Assembly: GCA_903933715.1 (NCBI GenBank)
Contig: CAIZLD010000010.1
Coordinates: forward strand, 45,823-109,822
Length of the DNA: 64,000 bases
DNA from: an uncultured Spartobacteria bacterium
GTDB lineage: Bacteria; Verrucomicrobiota; Verrucomicrobiia; Chthoniobacterales; Chthoniobacteraceae
Reading direction: 5' to 3'
The translations under genes were made by a program, and so were the position numbers. Under the pieces are notes generated by a model. The model was given only the letters and a program-made list of their open reading frames with translations. It made no database searches and was not told the DNA's origin. Shown here piece by piece: positions 25,801 through 34,765 of this stretch (position 1 is the first letter of the stretch; each line of letters opens with the position of its first letter).

Positions 25801-25946
25801 GCGCGGGTGAACGTGGTCGCGAGAATCCTGGACGGGTCGAGCGGTTGCCCGTCAAGTTCCGCCCGCAGGAGCAGTTGCAAAAAAGCGACGGCCAACCGAT
25901 AGGTTTTTCCGGAACCGGCGGAGGCGCGAATGACGGTGAGCGGCAT
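22845..25946 (-). CDS. AddA-like UvrD-family helicase/nuclease
   Basis: A 1033-residue superfamily 1 helicase with a C-terminal RecB-type nuclease, like the AddA subunit of AddAB double-strand-break repair complexes. Walker A is ASAGSGKTYRLA at residues 8-19, the Walker B/motif II is FDEFQDTSRQQFEFF near 357, motif III follows as VVGDEKQAIYGWRGGD, and late helicase motifs include ILSIHASKGLEFETVIL and SVLYVGMTRARC. The nuclease core IIDFKTDRFSTETE is near 980. The start codon shares one base with the stop of the partner gene (TAATG), showing coupled translation. Together they should resect DNA ends for RecA loading. Confidence 0.88.
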   Translation of the reverse strand: MPLTVIRASAGSGKTYRLAVAFLQLLLRAELDGQPLDPSRILATTFTRAAAGEILDRVLQLLSGAVLSEADRKNLAANTGLPLTHAVCGRVLGQIALRLDQLTISTMDSFFGQIAKAFSAELGMAPGWQMAVNEAETEVQRATVHSLLGQANEAALIEALTTYRKQKVGSSVQGTIDQLSAAFQKLPDDPATLQPFHLSPPRNWEAAETACALQLLADCEKWSPKTKLGKISKNWQKAFDQLTVLLQPGQKADRLFGVTLIKRTHEKGEFERQQIPACFSETFEPLIAVARNEIRRQHRARMEAFEWLAQCYQQARLATLFEQASYTFTDVTRSVGRQAVTGDDLYFRLGTQFQHVLFDEFQDTSRQQFEFFRPLLEEIGANGDSSIFVVGDEKQAIYGWRGGDREVMHGPLETLGKQIGVQPAEPLNQSYRSSPAVLGAVNRTFRALDTSWCPEKPVLEKAGRDWAAGFSDHTAAPRVANLRGEVRLLEVAQGDDDKNGPLVAQAVALVREHLEQDPQRKIALLLRKKNLMSRLLAEVRRACPEVDVSGEGGNPLTDSRAVELILSLLTYLDHPGHTAARYHVLSSPLRPVFGFPETGAADAKPGAEEWNALHEIRRTLMHRGLAEAVRSWIRAEAFAAACNPYDLLRCEQLLELAREWDQRPPTRLSLFVEHVRNRRMERQGGSAVRILSIHASKGLEFETVILLELDGRQGNHGEPSVMEYEGTLQLVPSKDESSLLGLEELYNEKVGEEFMGELSVLYVGMTRARCFLDIVLRDESKAPVAQLLRAGLKPGPVVEKFEGQSARECDEANGRGNLPLPCDPGIATESAPAPEFIERASRHMRISYATPSSQEAGGTLSAASILAPANRGAMKRGEWLHSCLAKITWIEDGLPTAAELLFGTDGFVTPGAREEAEELLAQIRHPGSSLHRIFSKPAIPNVELWRERRFAVLDRAELLTGAFDRVVIWRQADGTAERAEIIDFKTDRFSTETERQHLEERYRPQLAAYQRALRLLVPGLEKIEVSLGLLGEV

Positions 25947-28699
25947 TAGAGTTCCTCCTCTTCTTCGGGGCTGATGAAAAGCCCGTTTAAGCCGCACAAC
26001 GCGGCCAGAGCGGGATCGGGCGGGTAAGCCATTTTCCCGATTTCCTGGCATCCGTTGCCGCTGCAAACCTCGCGCACAATCGCTTCGGCTTCGGCCAGCC
26101 CGTCCGGAATCAAATCGGGCGGCAGCGGTTCCGTGATGCTGGATTGATCCAATTCCGCCGGGAGATTGAAGTAAACCAGCTCCGTGCGTTCCGGGTCCAC
26201 CGGTCCATTTTGCAGCGAGCCGATGGCCGGGAGGAGTTTCAAATAGAGCGGCAGTTGCAGATCTTTCCAGCCGGATTTTTCCGAATAGTGAGCCTTTTTC
26301 GGACTCTTCGCTTTGGCGGCGGTCTTGTAATCGATTACGCGCCAGCGCCCGTCGGGATGCCAGTCGATGCGGTCGATCTTCCCTTTCAACTGCACGTCTT
26401 CGGGAGCGCCTTCCACCTCAAACGGGACGAATAGCGAGTCGTCGGATTCCACATAGGCGATTTGCCACCCTTCCTCAAATGCCTGGGCTTGATGTTGAGC
26501 GAAGCGGCGCAACCGTTCCCACAACGCCAGCCGCTGGGTATGCACCGGAGGGAGCGCGTGCCGCCCAAAAGTTTGCTCCATGCATTTAATCAAGAGCGGT
26601 TCGAGTTCCGCCTCGATCTCTGCGACCGTTGGGCGCGCGTTCTCATTGAGATGCCACTCCCCATACTCCCGCAGGATCGCGTGGATGGTCGTTCCAAACA
26701 AAGCCCCATCGAGTTCCTGCGCATCGTCGGTTTGATCGGTCAAACCCAGGACGGTGTTGAAATAAAAAAACCGGGGCGATTCGAGATAAGTTCGGAAACT
26801 GGTCGGGCGAAAAATACGAAACGCCCGCATCACCTCCGGTTCAGGTAACGGCGGCTCAAACCCCATTCCGCCCGGGATGGAAGCGGTGGGCGTATTCGGA
26901 ATCCGGGAGAGGGCCATCAGGCGGGTCGCCAGCGCTTCGTCCTCGTGCCCGGCGATGAGGAGGCGGCTGGGACGGGTCGGATCGCCTGCGGCATTGCGGC
27001 GCGGGGCAATCAGGGCGAGCTGTCCATTTTCGCGGCGGCTTTGCATCACCGTCCAGAGCGTGTATTGGTCGCGGGCGTAGCGGCTGGCGCGGCACGGCAG
27101 GCCCAGCCGATCCCGCAGCCGGTCGTGCAATAACGGTTCCGCCGAACTCCCTTCCGGCAGGCTTCCCTCAAATACGGAAGTGACAATGAGCGCCGGAGAA
27201 TCGTCTGCGGCCGCTTCCAGCCACCCGGCCAGTTCCACGGCATCCGGCATTTCAGGCGAGGGGATGCCGGTGCTTGCGGCCGCTTCGACGATCCCGTGGA
27301 GCAGTTCGCTGGGGGAAAACGCGGCCAGAGCTTCACGCGGAATCTCCTGCATTTCATCCAAGGCGGTCTGCACCGCTTCGAGCCCATGGATCACCGCCCG
27401 ATCGGCTTCATTAAAGCGGTTCAGGCGGCGTTCGCCGTAAATCCTCAACAGTAGTCGCGTAAGATCCTCCCCAAAAGTTCCGCTTCGGATGGCGGTGAAA
27501 TCGCGCACCTTTGCGACGAGTTCCCGGATGCGCTCATCCCCCTCAAACGGCACGACCCGCAACGGCAGGTGTGCATTGAAATATTGATCGAGCCGTTTGG
27601 CCGGGTGGCCCAGCATCGCGGCGATGTCCGGATGCCGCGCCAACCGGGCCAGCGCGGCATAAAGCGGCGGGGTGTCGAGACATTCGGCAAGGGCGGCAAG
27701 GAGTTGCACGACCGTGGAGTGGGTAGCCGGGCGGCCTTCCGCCAAACGGACCGGGATCCCATGATCGCGGAGACGATGATCCAGGGTGGCCGTTGCCTCC
27801 GATTCAAGGACGGCGACTGTGACGGCCGATTCGCCCACTCCGTGCATGCGCCATTTTTTAATCAGTTCCGCACAACGCTCCGCCTGCTGTTCGCCATCGG
27901 CAACCAGATGGATTTCCCCTTGTTCAAAACGACAAGGCCGCCGCTGCCAATAGCCTGGAATCAGTCTTCCCCACGGGTCAAAGCCGCCCGATTCGCTTTC
28001 CGGGGCATGGATGAAAATATGGGGCGGGGTCGGCAGCTTTTGCAGGATCGAAACGAGCGCAGGGGAGAGCTCCACCACGCCCACCAGGCTGATTTGCGCC
28101 TTGGCGGCTGGTTTGCGGCTCTGGCGGAAATCAGCCGGATCGAGGCAGCCCCACGTTTTAAGGCATTCCCGGTATTCACGGAGAAGGCGGCCCAAAGCGT
28201 TCCAGCGGTTCTCCTCGTGAACCGAGGCATCCGGAGCGACCTGGCAGAGGAGGGGATAGGCCGTTTCAAAATCGTGCCCGGAGGTGGAAAGTTCCCGCCA
28301 GGTCTGGTCGAGAAACCGGCCCAAAGTCGCGGTGCGGTCCTGTGCGGACGGCGATTCCCAGACCGCGTCAAGCAGGGCGGGGGAGGCTTCTTTTACCGCG
28401 CGGGTCCACGCCAGCCGTTGCATCAACGCCCCGGCGACCGGTTCGCGGTTTTCGAGAAGCACGGAGTCGAGCGAGCCGGGGGTCACGATGCGCGGGGGGA
28501 TCAGAGCCTTGCCCCGGGATTGCGCCGCCTGCGCCAAAAGCCCCAGCAAACGGCGTCCGGCATTGCGCCCGCGCACCACGATTACGCTTTGGCTCAAATC
28601 GGCATCAAACGAGTGCGGAGCCGCCGCAACGCATTCTTCCAGCAGGCGCGCGGCCACTGCGGGTAAAAACGGGGCGGACCAGGGGAGGAAATGTCGCAT
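25946..28699 (-). CDS. AddB-like PD-(D/E)XK nuclease
   Basis: A 917-residue partner of the AddA-like protein. The N-terminal helicase-like half lacks a functional Walker A (VVRGRNAGRRLLGLL has no GKT), as known for AddB proteins of Gram-negative bacteria. The C-terminal nuclease has LKGKIDRIDWHPDGRWRVID followed by YKTAAKA near residue 788. The cysteines that hold an iron-sulfur cluster in Bacillus AddB look incomplete: FRTYLESPRFFYF has Ser where Cys is usual, though three cysteines remain near the C-terminus. First gene of the pair. Its N-terminal start ATG 28699 follows no other gene on this strand within about 60 bases. Confidence 0.82.
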   Translation of the reverse strand: MRHFLPWSAPFLPAVAARLLEECVAAAPHSFDADLSQSVIVVRGRNAGRRLLGLLAQAAQSRGKALIPPRIVTPGSLDSVLLENREPVAGALMQRLAWTRAVKEASPALLDAVWESPSAQDRTATLGRFLDQTWRELSTSGHDFETAYPLLCQVAPDASVHEENRWNALGRLLREYRECLKTWGCLDPADFRQSRKPAAKAQISLVGVVELSPALVSILQKLPTPPHIFIHAPESESGGFDPWGRLIPGYWQRRPCRFEQGEIHLVADGEQQAERCAELIKKWRMHGVGESAVTVAVLESEATATLDHRLRDHGIPVRLAEGRPATHSTVVQLLAALAECLDTPPLYAALARLARHPDIAAMLGHPAKRLDQYFNAHLPLRVVPFEGDERIRELVAKVRDFTAIRSGTFGEDLTRLLLRIYGERRLNRFNEADRAVIHGLEAVQTALDEMQEIPREALAAFSPSELLHGIVEAAASTGIPSPEMPDAVELAGWLEAAADDSPALIVTSVFEGSLPEGSSAEPLLHDRLRDRLGLPCRASRYARDQYTLWTVMQSRRENGQLALIAPRRNAAGDPTRPSRLLIAGHEDEALATRLMALSRIPNTPTASIPGGMGFEPPLPEPEVMRAFRIFRPTSFRTYLESPRFFYFNTVLGLTDQTDDAQELDGALFGTTIHAILREYGEWHLNENARPTVAEIEAELEPLLIKCMEQTFGRHALPPVHTQRLALWERLRRFAQHQAQAFEEGWQIAYVESDDSLFVPFEVEGAPEDVQLKGKIDRIDWHPDGRWRVIDYKTAAKAKSPKKAHYSEKSGWKDLQLPLYLKLLPAIGSLQNGPVDPERTELVYFNLPAELDQSSITEPLPPDLIPDGLAEAEAIVREVCSGNGCQEIGKMAYPPDPALAALCGLNGLFISPEEEEEL

Positions 28700-28758
28700 A
28701 AAGGAACCGCCGCCATGTTAATCGCACGCCGCCGGGTTCAGAAAGCGAAAACGACGTT

Positions 28759-29130
28759 TTAGTGGGCCCGAATTTTGGAATTTGCGAGCTGCTCCTGCAA
28801 ATAGGCTTGGAGCACCCGGGCGTTATTGTGTTCCGTATCCCGGGAGCTGTAGAGGAGGGTGAGCGGGCCGTGCCGGGCGGCTTTCAGAAGCGGTTGCAAC
28901 GGGCCGGGGTTTGCGTCCAGTTCCGCCCGGTAGCGCCGCTCGAATTCGTTCCACTTTTCGGGGTCGTGCCGAAACCATTGCCGCAGAGCCGGGCTCGGCG
29001 CGACCTCCTTGCACCAGGCGTCCAAAGGCAAAGCTTCCTTCCTGATCCCGCGAGGCCAGAGCCGTTCGACCAGAATGCGGGTTCCGTCTTCTTTGGCTGC
29101 CGATTCATACACTCGTTTGGTGTGAACCAT
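28759..29130 (-). CDS. DUF488 family protein
   Basis: A 123-residue DUF488 protein. Typical features are the N-terminal KRVYESAAKEDGTRILVERL, then WPRGIRKEALPLDAWCKEVA, the SPALRQWFRHDPEKWNEFERRY stretch and LTLLYSSRDTEHNNARVL. DUF488 proteins are widespread, small and uncharacterised; the YEPA/WPRG pattern is their hallmark. I use ATG at 29130 (MVHTKRVYE); another in-frame start at 29172 is possible. It stands alone between the addB-like gene (same strand) and the divergent Rieske gene. Confidence 0.88.
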   Translation of the reverse strand: MVHTKRVYESAAKEDGTRILVERLWPRGIRKEALPLDAWCKEVAPSPALRQWFRHDPEKWNEFERRYRAELDANPGPLQPLLKAARHGPLTLLYSSRDTEHNNARVLQAYLQEQLANSKIRAH

Positions 29131-29262
29131 CTTTTTGCAAAACGCACGAGCCGGGAGAAATGGCCTTCCCATTGTGGGGGAAAAAGCAGCCGCAGTGAAC
29201 ACGCGGGGATTGGGCGGGTCTCGAAGAGATAAGGCGCGGGCCGGTGATCGGGAAGCGCATTT

Positions 29263-29751
29263 ATGAATACCGAGGACATCAGTCGCCGTCGCTTTTTGGC
29301 CCGGCTTAGTATCGGGTTTGCCGCCGCAAGCGCCGCACTCGCCAGTGTGCCGGTGATCGGTTTTCTTTTCGCGCCGCTCTTTAAGAGCCTGCCGGAGGCG
29401 TGGCGTTCCGTGGGGCGGGTGGAATCGTTCGAAATCGGAAAGACCGTTTCGGTTCAGTTCCAAACCGCCGATCCGCTGCCGTGGTCGGGAATAACGGCAA
29501 AAAATTCCGCCTGGGTGCGGCGCGTCAGCGAAGCGGAGTTTATTGTGTTCTCAATTCATTGCACGCATCTCGGTTGTCCGGTGACGTGGATACCGGAGGC
29601 CGAGCTTTTTATGTGCCCCTGCCATGGCGGCGTTTTTACCCGCGACGGCAACGTGGCGGCAGGTCCGCCCCGCCACCCGTTGACCCGTCACCAAGTCCGT
29701 GTGCTCAACGGGAATCTTGAGATCCTGACCAAACCGCTCCCCATTGTTTGA
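29263..29751 (+). CDS. Rieske [2Fe-2S] protein of a cytochrome bc complex
   Basis: A 162-residue Rieske iron-sulfur protein. The N-terminus SRRRFLARLSIGFAAASAAL carries a twin-arginine motif and the single membrane anchor. The cluster ligands are in CTHLGCPV and CPCHGGVF (two Cys and two His). It should accept electrons from quinol and pass them to cytochrome c in a bc1/b6f-like complex. It heads the respiratory island, and the cytochrome b gene starts 13 bases later. It is shorter than proteobacterial PetA. Confidence 0.94.
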   Translation: MNTEDISRRRFLARLSIGFAAASAALASVPVIGFLFAPLFKSLPEAWRSVGRVESFEIGKTVSVQFQTADPLPWSGITAKNSAWVRRVSEAEFIVFSIHCTHLGCPVTWIPEAELFMCPCHGGVFTRDGNVAAGPPRHPLTRHQVRVLNGNLEILTKPLPIV

Positions 29752-29764
29752 GCCCTCCCCGAAA

Positions 29765-31207
29765 ATGTTCCGGCGAATTATTAAAACAATCTGGGGATGG
29801 ATCGACGATCGGCTTGGCCTCTCGGCGCAGATTATCCCGATGCTGACCCACCGGGTGCCGCCGGACGCCCGCTGGTGGTATGTCTTTGGGAGCGCCACGC
29901 TGGCGGCATTCCTGATCCAGGTGATTACCGGCGTGATTCTCTCGTTTTCCTACGTGGCTGCCGCGGGAGAGGCGTTTAACGCGCTGATTTACATCACAAA
30001 AGACGCGCCGTTTGGGCGGTTCCTCCGGGGGATGCATTACTTCGGCGCGTCCGCCATGGTCTTGATGATCGGGATTCACGCGCTCCAGGTTTTTTGGTTT
30101 GGGGCGTACAAATTCCCGCGCGAGTTAAACTGGATCACCGGGGTCATGCTGCTGGGGCTGACGGTGGGAATGGGGTTTACCGGCCAGCTTCTGCGATGGG
30201 ACCAAACCGCGATCTGGTCGGTCGTGGTGGGGGCTGAACAAGCGGGCCGCGCCCCGCTGGCGGGAAGCTGGATTGCCCGATTTATTTTGGGAGGGGGGAA
30301 TGTGGGAGGGGCGACGCTGAGCCGTTTTTTTGCGATCCACGGGTTCGTTCTTCCCGCGCTGCTCTTTGCGATCATCGGGGCGCATTTGCAACTCGTTTTA
30401 CGCAACGGGATTTCCGAACCGCCCCGGCCCGGTTCCGTGGTGGACCCCAAGACCTACCGGCAAAAATACGAGGAGCGCATTGAAAAAACGGGCACGCCGT
30501 TCTGGCCCGATTCCGCCTGGCGGGACGTGGTGTTTGCTGCCGCGATGATTGGGGGAGTTGTGCTTTGCGCGTGGGGAATCGGCCCGCCGGTATTGGGGAG
30601 GCCGCCCGATCCCTCCATCGTTCACGCCGACCCGCGCCCGGATTGGTATTTGATCTGGTATTTTTCCGTTCTCGCGCTGCTGCCGCCGGGCACGGAGAAC
30701 CTTTTCATGATATTTGCGCCGCTCCTGGCCGGGGCCGGTCTCCTTCTTCTCCCCCTTCTTTTTCCGCACGGCGAACGCCATTTCAGTCGGCGTCCGGCGG
30801 GAGTGGCGGGGGTAGTGATGCTGCTGGTGATGGTCGGTTCCCTCTGGCGTTCCGGAATGGATTCTGCCTGGGTGCCCGATCTCACGGCCGCTCCGATTTC
30901 CAAAGAGATCGTCGCCTCAGACGACCCGCTGGTGCAACGCGGAGCGCAGTTGTTCAGCTCCAAAGGGTGCATTTCCTGCCATCGCATTGGGCCGGGAGGA
31001 GGGCAGCGCGGACCGGACCTCACCGATGTGGGAGACCGCCTGACCCGGGACCAGATCACTATTCGCATCCTGAACGGCGCGACGAACATGCCGCCGTATG
31101 CCGATATTCTCAAACCGGACGAACTGGACGCGCTCGTGCGGTTTCTCGTTAGCCGACAGGTCCATGGCAGCCTGCTCTACGATCCATCACTTCCGGCCCA
31201 AAAGTAG
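29765..31207 (+). CDS. Cytochrome b with fused C-terminal cytochrome c domain
   Basis: A 480-residue fusion. The N-terminal part is cytochrome b: haem histidines in RGMHYFGASAMVLMIGIHAL and FFAIHGFVLPALLFAIIGAH, the Qo loop GLTVGMGFTGQLLRWDQTA, and PDWYLIWYFS in place of the classical PEWY motif. The last about 90 residues are a class I cytochrome c domain with CISCH as the haem-binding site and a distal Met in NMPPYADIL. The complex therefore needs no separate cytochrome c1. I use ATG at 29765; an upstream TTG is unlikely. Its 3' end overlaps the convergent ctaB by 21 bases. Confidence 0.93.
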   Translation: MFRRIIKTIWGWIDDRLGLSAQIIPMLTHRVPPDARWWYVFGSATLAAFLIQVITGVILSFSYVAAAGEAFNALIYITKDAPFGRFLRGMHYFGASAMVLMIGIHALQVFWFGAYKFPRELNWITGVMLLGLTVGMGFTGQLLRWDQTAIWSVVVGAEQAGRAPLAGSWIARFILGGGNVGGATLSRFFAIHGFVLPALLFAIIGAHLQLVLRNGISEPPRPGSVVDPKTYRQKYEERIEKTGTPFWPDSAWRDVVFAAAMIGGVVLCAWGIGPPVLGRPPDPSIVHADPRPDWYLIWYFSVLALLPPGTENLFMIFAPLLAGAGLLLLPLLFPHGERHFSRRPAGVAGVVMLLVMVGSLWRSGMDSAWVPDLTAAPISKEIVASDDPLVQRGAQLFSSKGCISCHRIGPGGGQRGPDLTDVGDRLTRDQITIRILNGATNMPPYADILKPDELDALVRFLVSRQVHGSLLYDPSLPAQK

Positions 31208-32059
31208 CAGCGTGAGGAACACCGGGAGGTAAAACATTGAAACCGCGAAGAGGCGCCGCGCGGATGAACGTCCCGGCTCCAGCAGAAACAGCCCGGAGCA
31301 GACCAGCAGCAGCGCGTTCAGGCCGATGGTGCCGATCAGGTAAACGATACCGGTGGTTGCCATCGAAACCGGAATCCACGTAATGGCGGCAAGCATTGCC
31401 GAGAAAACAAAAGCCTGGATGGCCGGGGAGCGTTGGTTTGAATACAGCAACGCGAATCCCGCCCCGGCATAATCGTCCCGGTGAATGTAAAGAATTGCGG
31501 CCAGGTGGGGGATTTGCCATGCGAAAAGGACGCCAAAGAGCACGCCGGTTTCCCATTGCAACGCGCCGTCGGAGGCCGCCGCCCATCCAATGACCGGTGG
31601 CAGCGCCCCCGCCACCGCTCCAATCGGCACACAGGCAGGAGAACGCCGCTTCATCGGGGTGTAGCCCGCCAAATAGACCGCAATGGCAAGCGTGGTGAAT
31701 CCCACGGCCAGCGGCGTGGTTCCCAAAGCCAGGATCGCCAGACCGCCCGCGATCATTCCGCTGCCGAGGCTCAGGGCCGCCGCCCGGGTGATATGGCCCG
31801 CCGGTAGGGGACGGTTCCGCGTCCGGGTCATCAGCCGATCCCAGTGCAGCTCGACGACCTGGTTCAAAATCATCGATCCCGCGGCGGTGAGCCCCGTTCC
31901 GATCAATGTGCAGGCCATTCGGAATCCGTTAATGGCCCGATCGGTTGCGATGGCAAACCCGATCGCCGTGGCAAAAAGCACCAGGAGAACCAGCCGCGCC
32001 TTGATCAGGAGCAGAAAATCCGATCCGCGTCGGGCACAACCGATACCGGGTAGCTCCAT
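31187..32059 (-). CDS. ctaB: Protohaem IX farnesyltransferase (haem O synthase)
   Basis: A 290-residue polytopic UbiA-family prenyltransferase that makes haem O, the haem A precursor for the adjacent oxidase. The family motif is SMILNQVVELHWDRLMTRTR followed by NRPLPAG near residue 85, with the second polar loop YTPMKRRSPACVPIGAVAGA and HRDDYAGAGFALL later. About nine hydrophobic helices are visible. I use ATG at 32059; the longer open frame includes coxB leader sequence. It is inserted in opposite orientation between the bc genes and the oxidase genes, and is divergent from coxB. Confidence 0.92.
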   Translation of the reverse strand: MELPGIGCARRGSDFLLLIKARLVLLVLFATAIGFAIATDRAINGFRMACTLIGTGLTAAGSMILNQVVELHWDRLMTRTRNRPLPAGHITRAAALSLGSGMIAGGLAILALGTTPLAVGFTTLAIAVYLAGYTPMKRRSPACVPIGAVAGALPPVIGWAAASDGALQWETGVLFGVLFAWQIPHLAAILYIHRDDYAGAGFALLYSNQRSPAIQAFVFSAMLAAITWIPVSMATTGIVYLIGTIGLNALLLVCSGLFLLEPGRSSARRLFAVSMFYLPVFLTLLLLGRK

Positions 32060-32180
32060 GAGTGAAAAAACGGGGGAGCGGTTCCCAAAGGACGGGGAAA
32101 AAATGCCGGAACAAAAATTCAGCGGCCTGCCCAGGGGCTCGTTTCGATTTCTGACCAACAATGCGAGGAAAAAACAGCGC

Positions 32181-33119
32181 ATGAACATGCAGGACACTTC
32201 GGTATTTGACGCGAACAGTCCCCAGGCTCGCGCCATTGCCCGTCTGTTCTATTTTGACCTCGCGATCTCCGCCGTCATTTTTTTGACCGTCGCGTCGTTG
32301 GTCGTCTATGCGGTCATCCGGTTTCGCGAGCGGCCGGGCCAGGCCAAACCGTTCCAAGACCCGGGAAATCCAAGGCTGGAGACATTGTGGACCGTCGTCC
32401 CGGCATTGATCCTGCTAACGCTTTTGGTGGGCACGGCCTATACGATGAAAATCGTCAATCCGCCGGTCGTGCATCCGGCCCCGAATGTCATCGTGAATGC
32501 ACATCAATGGTGGTGGGAATACCGGTATCCGCAGTCCGGGGTCGTAACGGCCAATGAATTACACCTGCCCGTGCGGGAAAAATGGCTGCTGCAGATCGAA
32601 TCGGCCGATGTCATCCACGATTTCTGGGTGCCCAACCTGGCGGCCAAGGTGGATGCCATTCCGCGCAACCAAAATTATCTCTGGCTCACCCCGTCGCGCG
32701 AAGGGATCTTCCTGGGCACTTGCGCCGAGTATTGCGGACGGCAACACGCGCTGATGGGAATCCGAGTGATCGTGGAATCGCCGGAGAAGTTCGCGGCGTG
32801 GACCCGAAGCCAGCTTCGGGTGCCGGGCAAACCGGCGGGCCCGGAGGCGGAACGCGGGGCGAAGCTATTCCAAGAGCAGACCTGCATGAACTGCCATGCG
32901 ATTGCGGGAACTCAAGCCAAATCAACCGTCGGGCCGGATTTGACGCACGTCGGCAGCCGCCAGACGCTCGGGGCCGGGGCAAGCCCCAATAACCTGGAGC
33001 AACTCACCGCGTGGATCAAAGATCCGCAAGCCATCAAGCCCGGTTGCAATATGCCGAGTCTTAAACTAACCGATTCCCAAGCGCGCGACATCGCGGTTTA
33101 CCTGGAGGCCTTGAAATGA
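32181..33119 (+). CDS. coxB: Cytochrome c oxidase subunit II with cytochrome c domain (caa3 type)
   Basis: A 312-residue oxidase subunit II. Two N-terminal membrane helices (FDLAISAVIFLTVASLVVYA; LWTVVPALILLTLLVGTAYT) precede the cupredoxin domain with HQWWWEYRYP and the CuA site CAEYCGRQHALM (C-x3-C-x3-H-x2-M). A C-terminal cytochrome c domain carries CMNCH and a distal Met in CNMPSLKLTD. That fusion defines caa3 oxidases. I choose ATG at 32181 (MNMQDTSVF), preceded by GAGGAAAA; starts further up at 32058 would overlap the ctaB start. It is first in coxB-coxA-coxC-ctaG. Confidence 0.94.
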   Translation: MNMQDTSVFDANSPQARAIARLFYFDLAISAVIFLTVASLVVYAVIRFRERPGQAKPFQDPGNPRLETLWTVVPALILLTLLVGTAYTMKIVNPPVVHPAPNVIVNAHQWWWEYRYPQSGVVTANELHLPVREKWLLQIESADVIHDFWVPNLAAKVDAIPRNQNYLWLTPSREGIFLGTCAEYCGRQHALMGIRVIVESPEKFAAWTRSQLRVPGKPAGPEAERGAKLFQEQTCMNCHAIAGTQAKSTVGPDLTHVGSRQTLGAGASPNNLEQLTAWIKDPQAIKPGCNMPSLKLTDSQARDIAVYLEALK

Positions 33120-34765
33120 GCGAAGAATCCCCGGCGCAACGCCCCATCAGTTCGCTGGCCGATATGAAGGAGTATCGCGGCATCTTTAGCTGGATTGCTT
33201 CGGTTGACCACAAGCAGATCGGGATCATGTACATCGTCTCGGCGTTTGTTTTCTTTATTGTCGGCGTCGGGCTGGCGATAGCGATGCGCATTCAGTTGAT
33301 GGAGCCGCACGCTCATTTCATGTCGCCGGAGACATACAACCAACTTTTCACCATGCACGGAACGACGATGGTTTTCCTCATGGCGATGCCGCTCTTGTTC
33401 GGGGTTTCCGTCTATTTCGTGCCGCTCATGATCGGTGCCCGCGACATGGCGTTTCCCCGGCTCAATGCGCTCGGGTTCTGGCTCTATTTTTTTGGCGCCT
33501 TGATGATTTATTTCAGCTTCATGGCGGGCGGCGCGCCCAATGCCGGATGGTTCAGCTACGCCCCGCTGACGGAGAAAGCTTATTCATCCCATCCCGGCCT
33601 CGATTATTGGGCGTTGAGCCTGCTGGTGATGGGGGCCGGTTCGGTGGCGACCGGGATCAATCTCATCGTGACCGTGCTGACGATGCGCACGTCCGGGATG
33701 ACATTGACCCGCGCGCCCCTGTTTGTCTGGATGACATTTTTCAACTCCTTCCTCGTTATCCTCGCCCTGCCCGCGCTCAATGCGGCGCTGGTGATGATTC
33801 TAGCCGATCGGCAGCTCAACGCCCATTTTTTCTCCCCCGCGCACGGCGGTTCGGCGCTCCTTTGGCAGAACTATTTTTGGCTGTTCGGGCACCCGGAGGT
33901 TTACATCCTGATCCTGCCTGCGTTCGGCGTGATATCGGAGGTCATCCCGGTATTTTCTCGCAAAATGATTTACGGGTATGACTTCCTGGCGGCATCGACG
34001 GTCGCCATTGTTTTCCTGAGCTACGCCGTCTGGATGCACCATATGTTTGCGACCGGCTTGAGCTATCTCGTGCTGTATGTATTTGCGGGGAGCAGTATGC
34101 TGATTGCGGTCCCGACCGGCATCAAGATTTTCAACTGGATTGCGACGATGTGGGGCGGCTCCATCCGCTTTACGACGGCAATGCTTTTTGCCACGGCGTT
34201 CCTGATCCAGTTCACTATCGGCGGCTTGAGCGGGGTGGCTTTTGCGGCCATCCCGATTGATTGGCAACTCACCGACAGCTATTTCGTCGTGGCGCATATT
34301 CACTATGTTTTGCTTGGGGGGACGCTGTTCGCCATGTTCGCGGGAATCTATTACTGGTTTCCCAAGGTGACGGGCCGACTGCTCTCGGAAAAAATCGGGC
34401 GGCTCAATTTCTGGCTCATGGTGATTGGCTTCAACGGCACGTTTTTCGGCATGCACTGGCTGGGTGCGGCCGGGATGCCCCGGCGCGCTTACACCTTTCT
34501 GGATCGTCCGCCGCTCACGACGTTGCATCTCGTCTCATCACTTTTCTCGTTTGTGCTGGCATTCGCGATCCTGGTTTTTATTTGGAACGTGGTGAGGAGC
34601 CTGCGCAACGGGGCGGTGGCGGGTAATAATCCATGGGACGCATGGACTTTGGAATGGACGACAACCTCTCCGCCCCCGGTTGAGAATTTCGAGGCCACCC
34701 CTCCCGCGCGGGGATGGCGGCCCTTTTGGGATTTCAGAAAAAAGGAGGAAACCGATCATGATTGA
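33116..34765 (+). CDS. coxA: Cytochrome c oxidase subunit I
   Basis: A 549-residue haem-copper oxidase core with about 12 membrane helices. The binuclear-centre region WLFGHPEVYILILPAFGVIS holds CuB His and the cross-linked Tyr (HPEVY, A-family type). Other landmarks are the low-spin haem His in FTMHGTTMVFLMAMPLLFG, the MHHMFATGLS pair of CuB histidines, and VVAHIHYVLLGGTLFAMFAG with haem ligands. It reduces O2 to water and pumps protons. It is coupled to coxB by an ATGA overlap and overlaps coxC by 8 bases. Confidence 0.96.
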   Translation: MSEESPAQRPISSLADMKEYRGIFSWIASVDHKQIGIMYIVSAFVFFIVGVGLAIAMRIQLMEPHAHFMSPETYNQLFTMHGTTMVFLMAMPLLFGVSVYFVPLMIGARDMAFPRLNALGFWLYFFGALMIYFSFMAGGAPNAGWFSYAPLTEKAYSSHPGLDYWALSLLVMGAGSVATGINLIVTVLTMRTSGMTLTRAPLFVWMTFFNSFLVILALPALNAALVMILADRQLNAHFFSPAHGGSALLWQNYFWLFGHPEVYILILPAFGVISEVIPVFSRKMIYGYDFLAASTVAIVFLSYAVWMHHMFATGLSYLVLYVFAGSSMLIAVPTGIKIFNWIATMWGGSIRFTTAMLFATAFLIQFTIGGLSGVAFAAIPIDWQLTDSYFVVAHIHYVLLGGTLFAMFAGIYYWFPKVTGRLLSEKIGRLNFWLMVIGFNGTFFGMHWLGAAGMPRRAYTFLDRPPLTTLHLVSSLFSFVLAFAILVFIWNVVRSLRNGAVAGNNPWDAWTLEWTTTSPPPVENFEATPPARGWRPFWDFRKKEETDHD

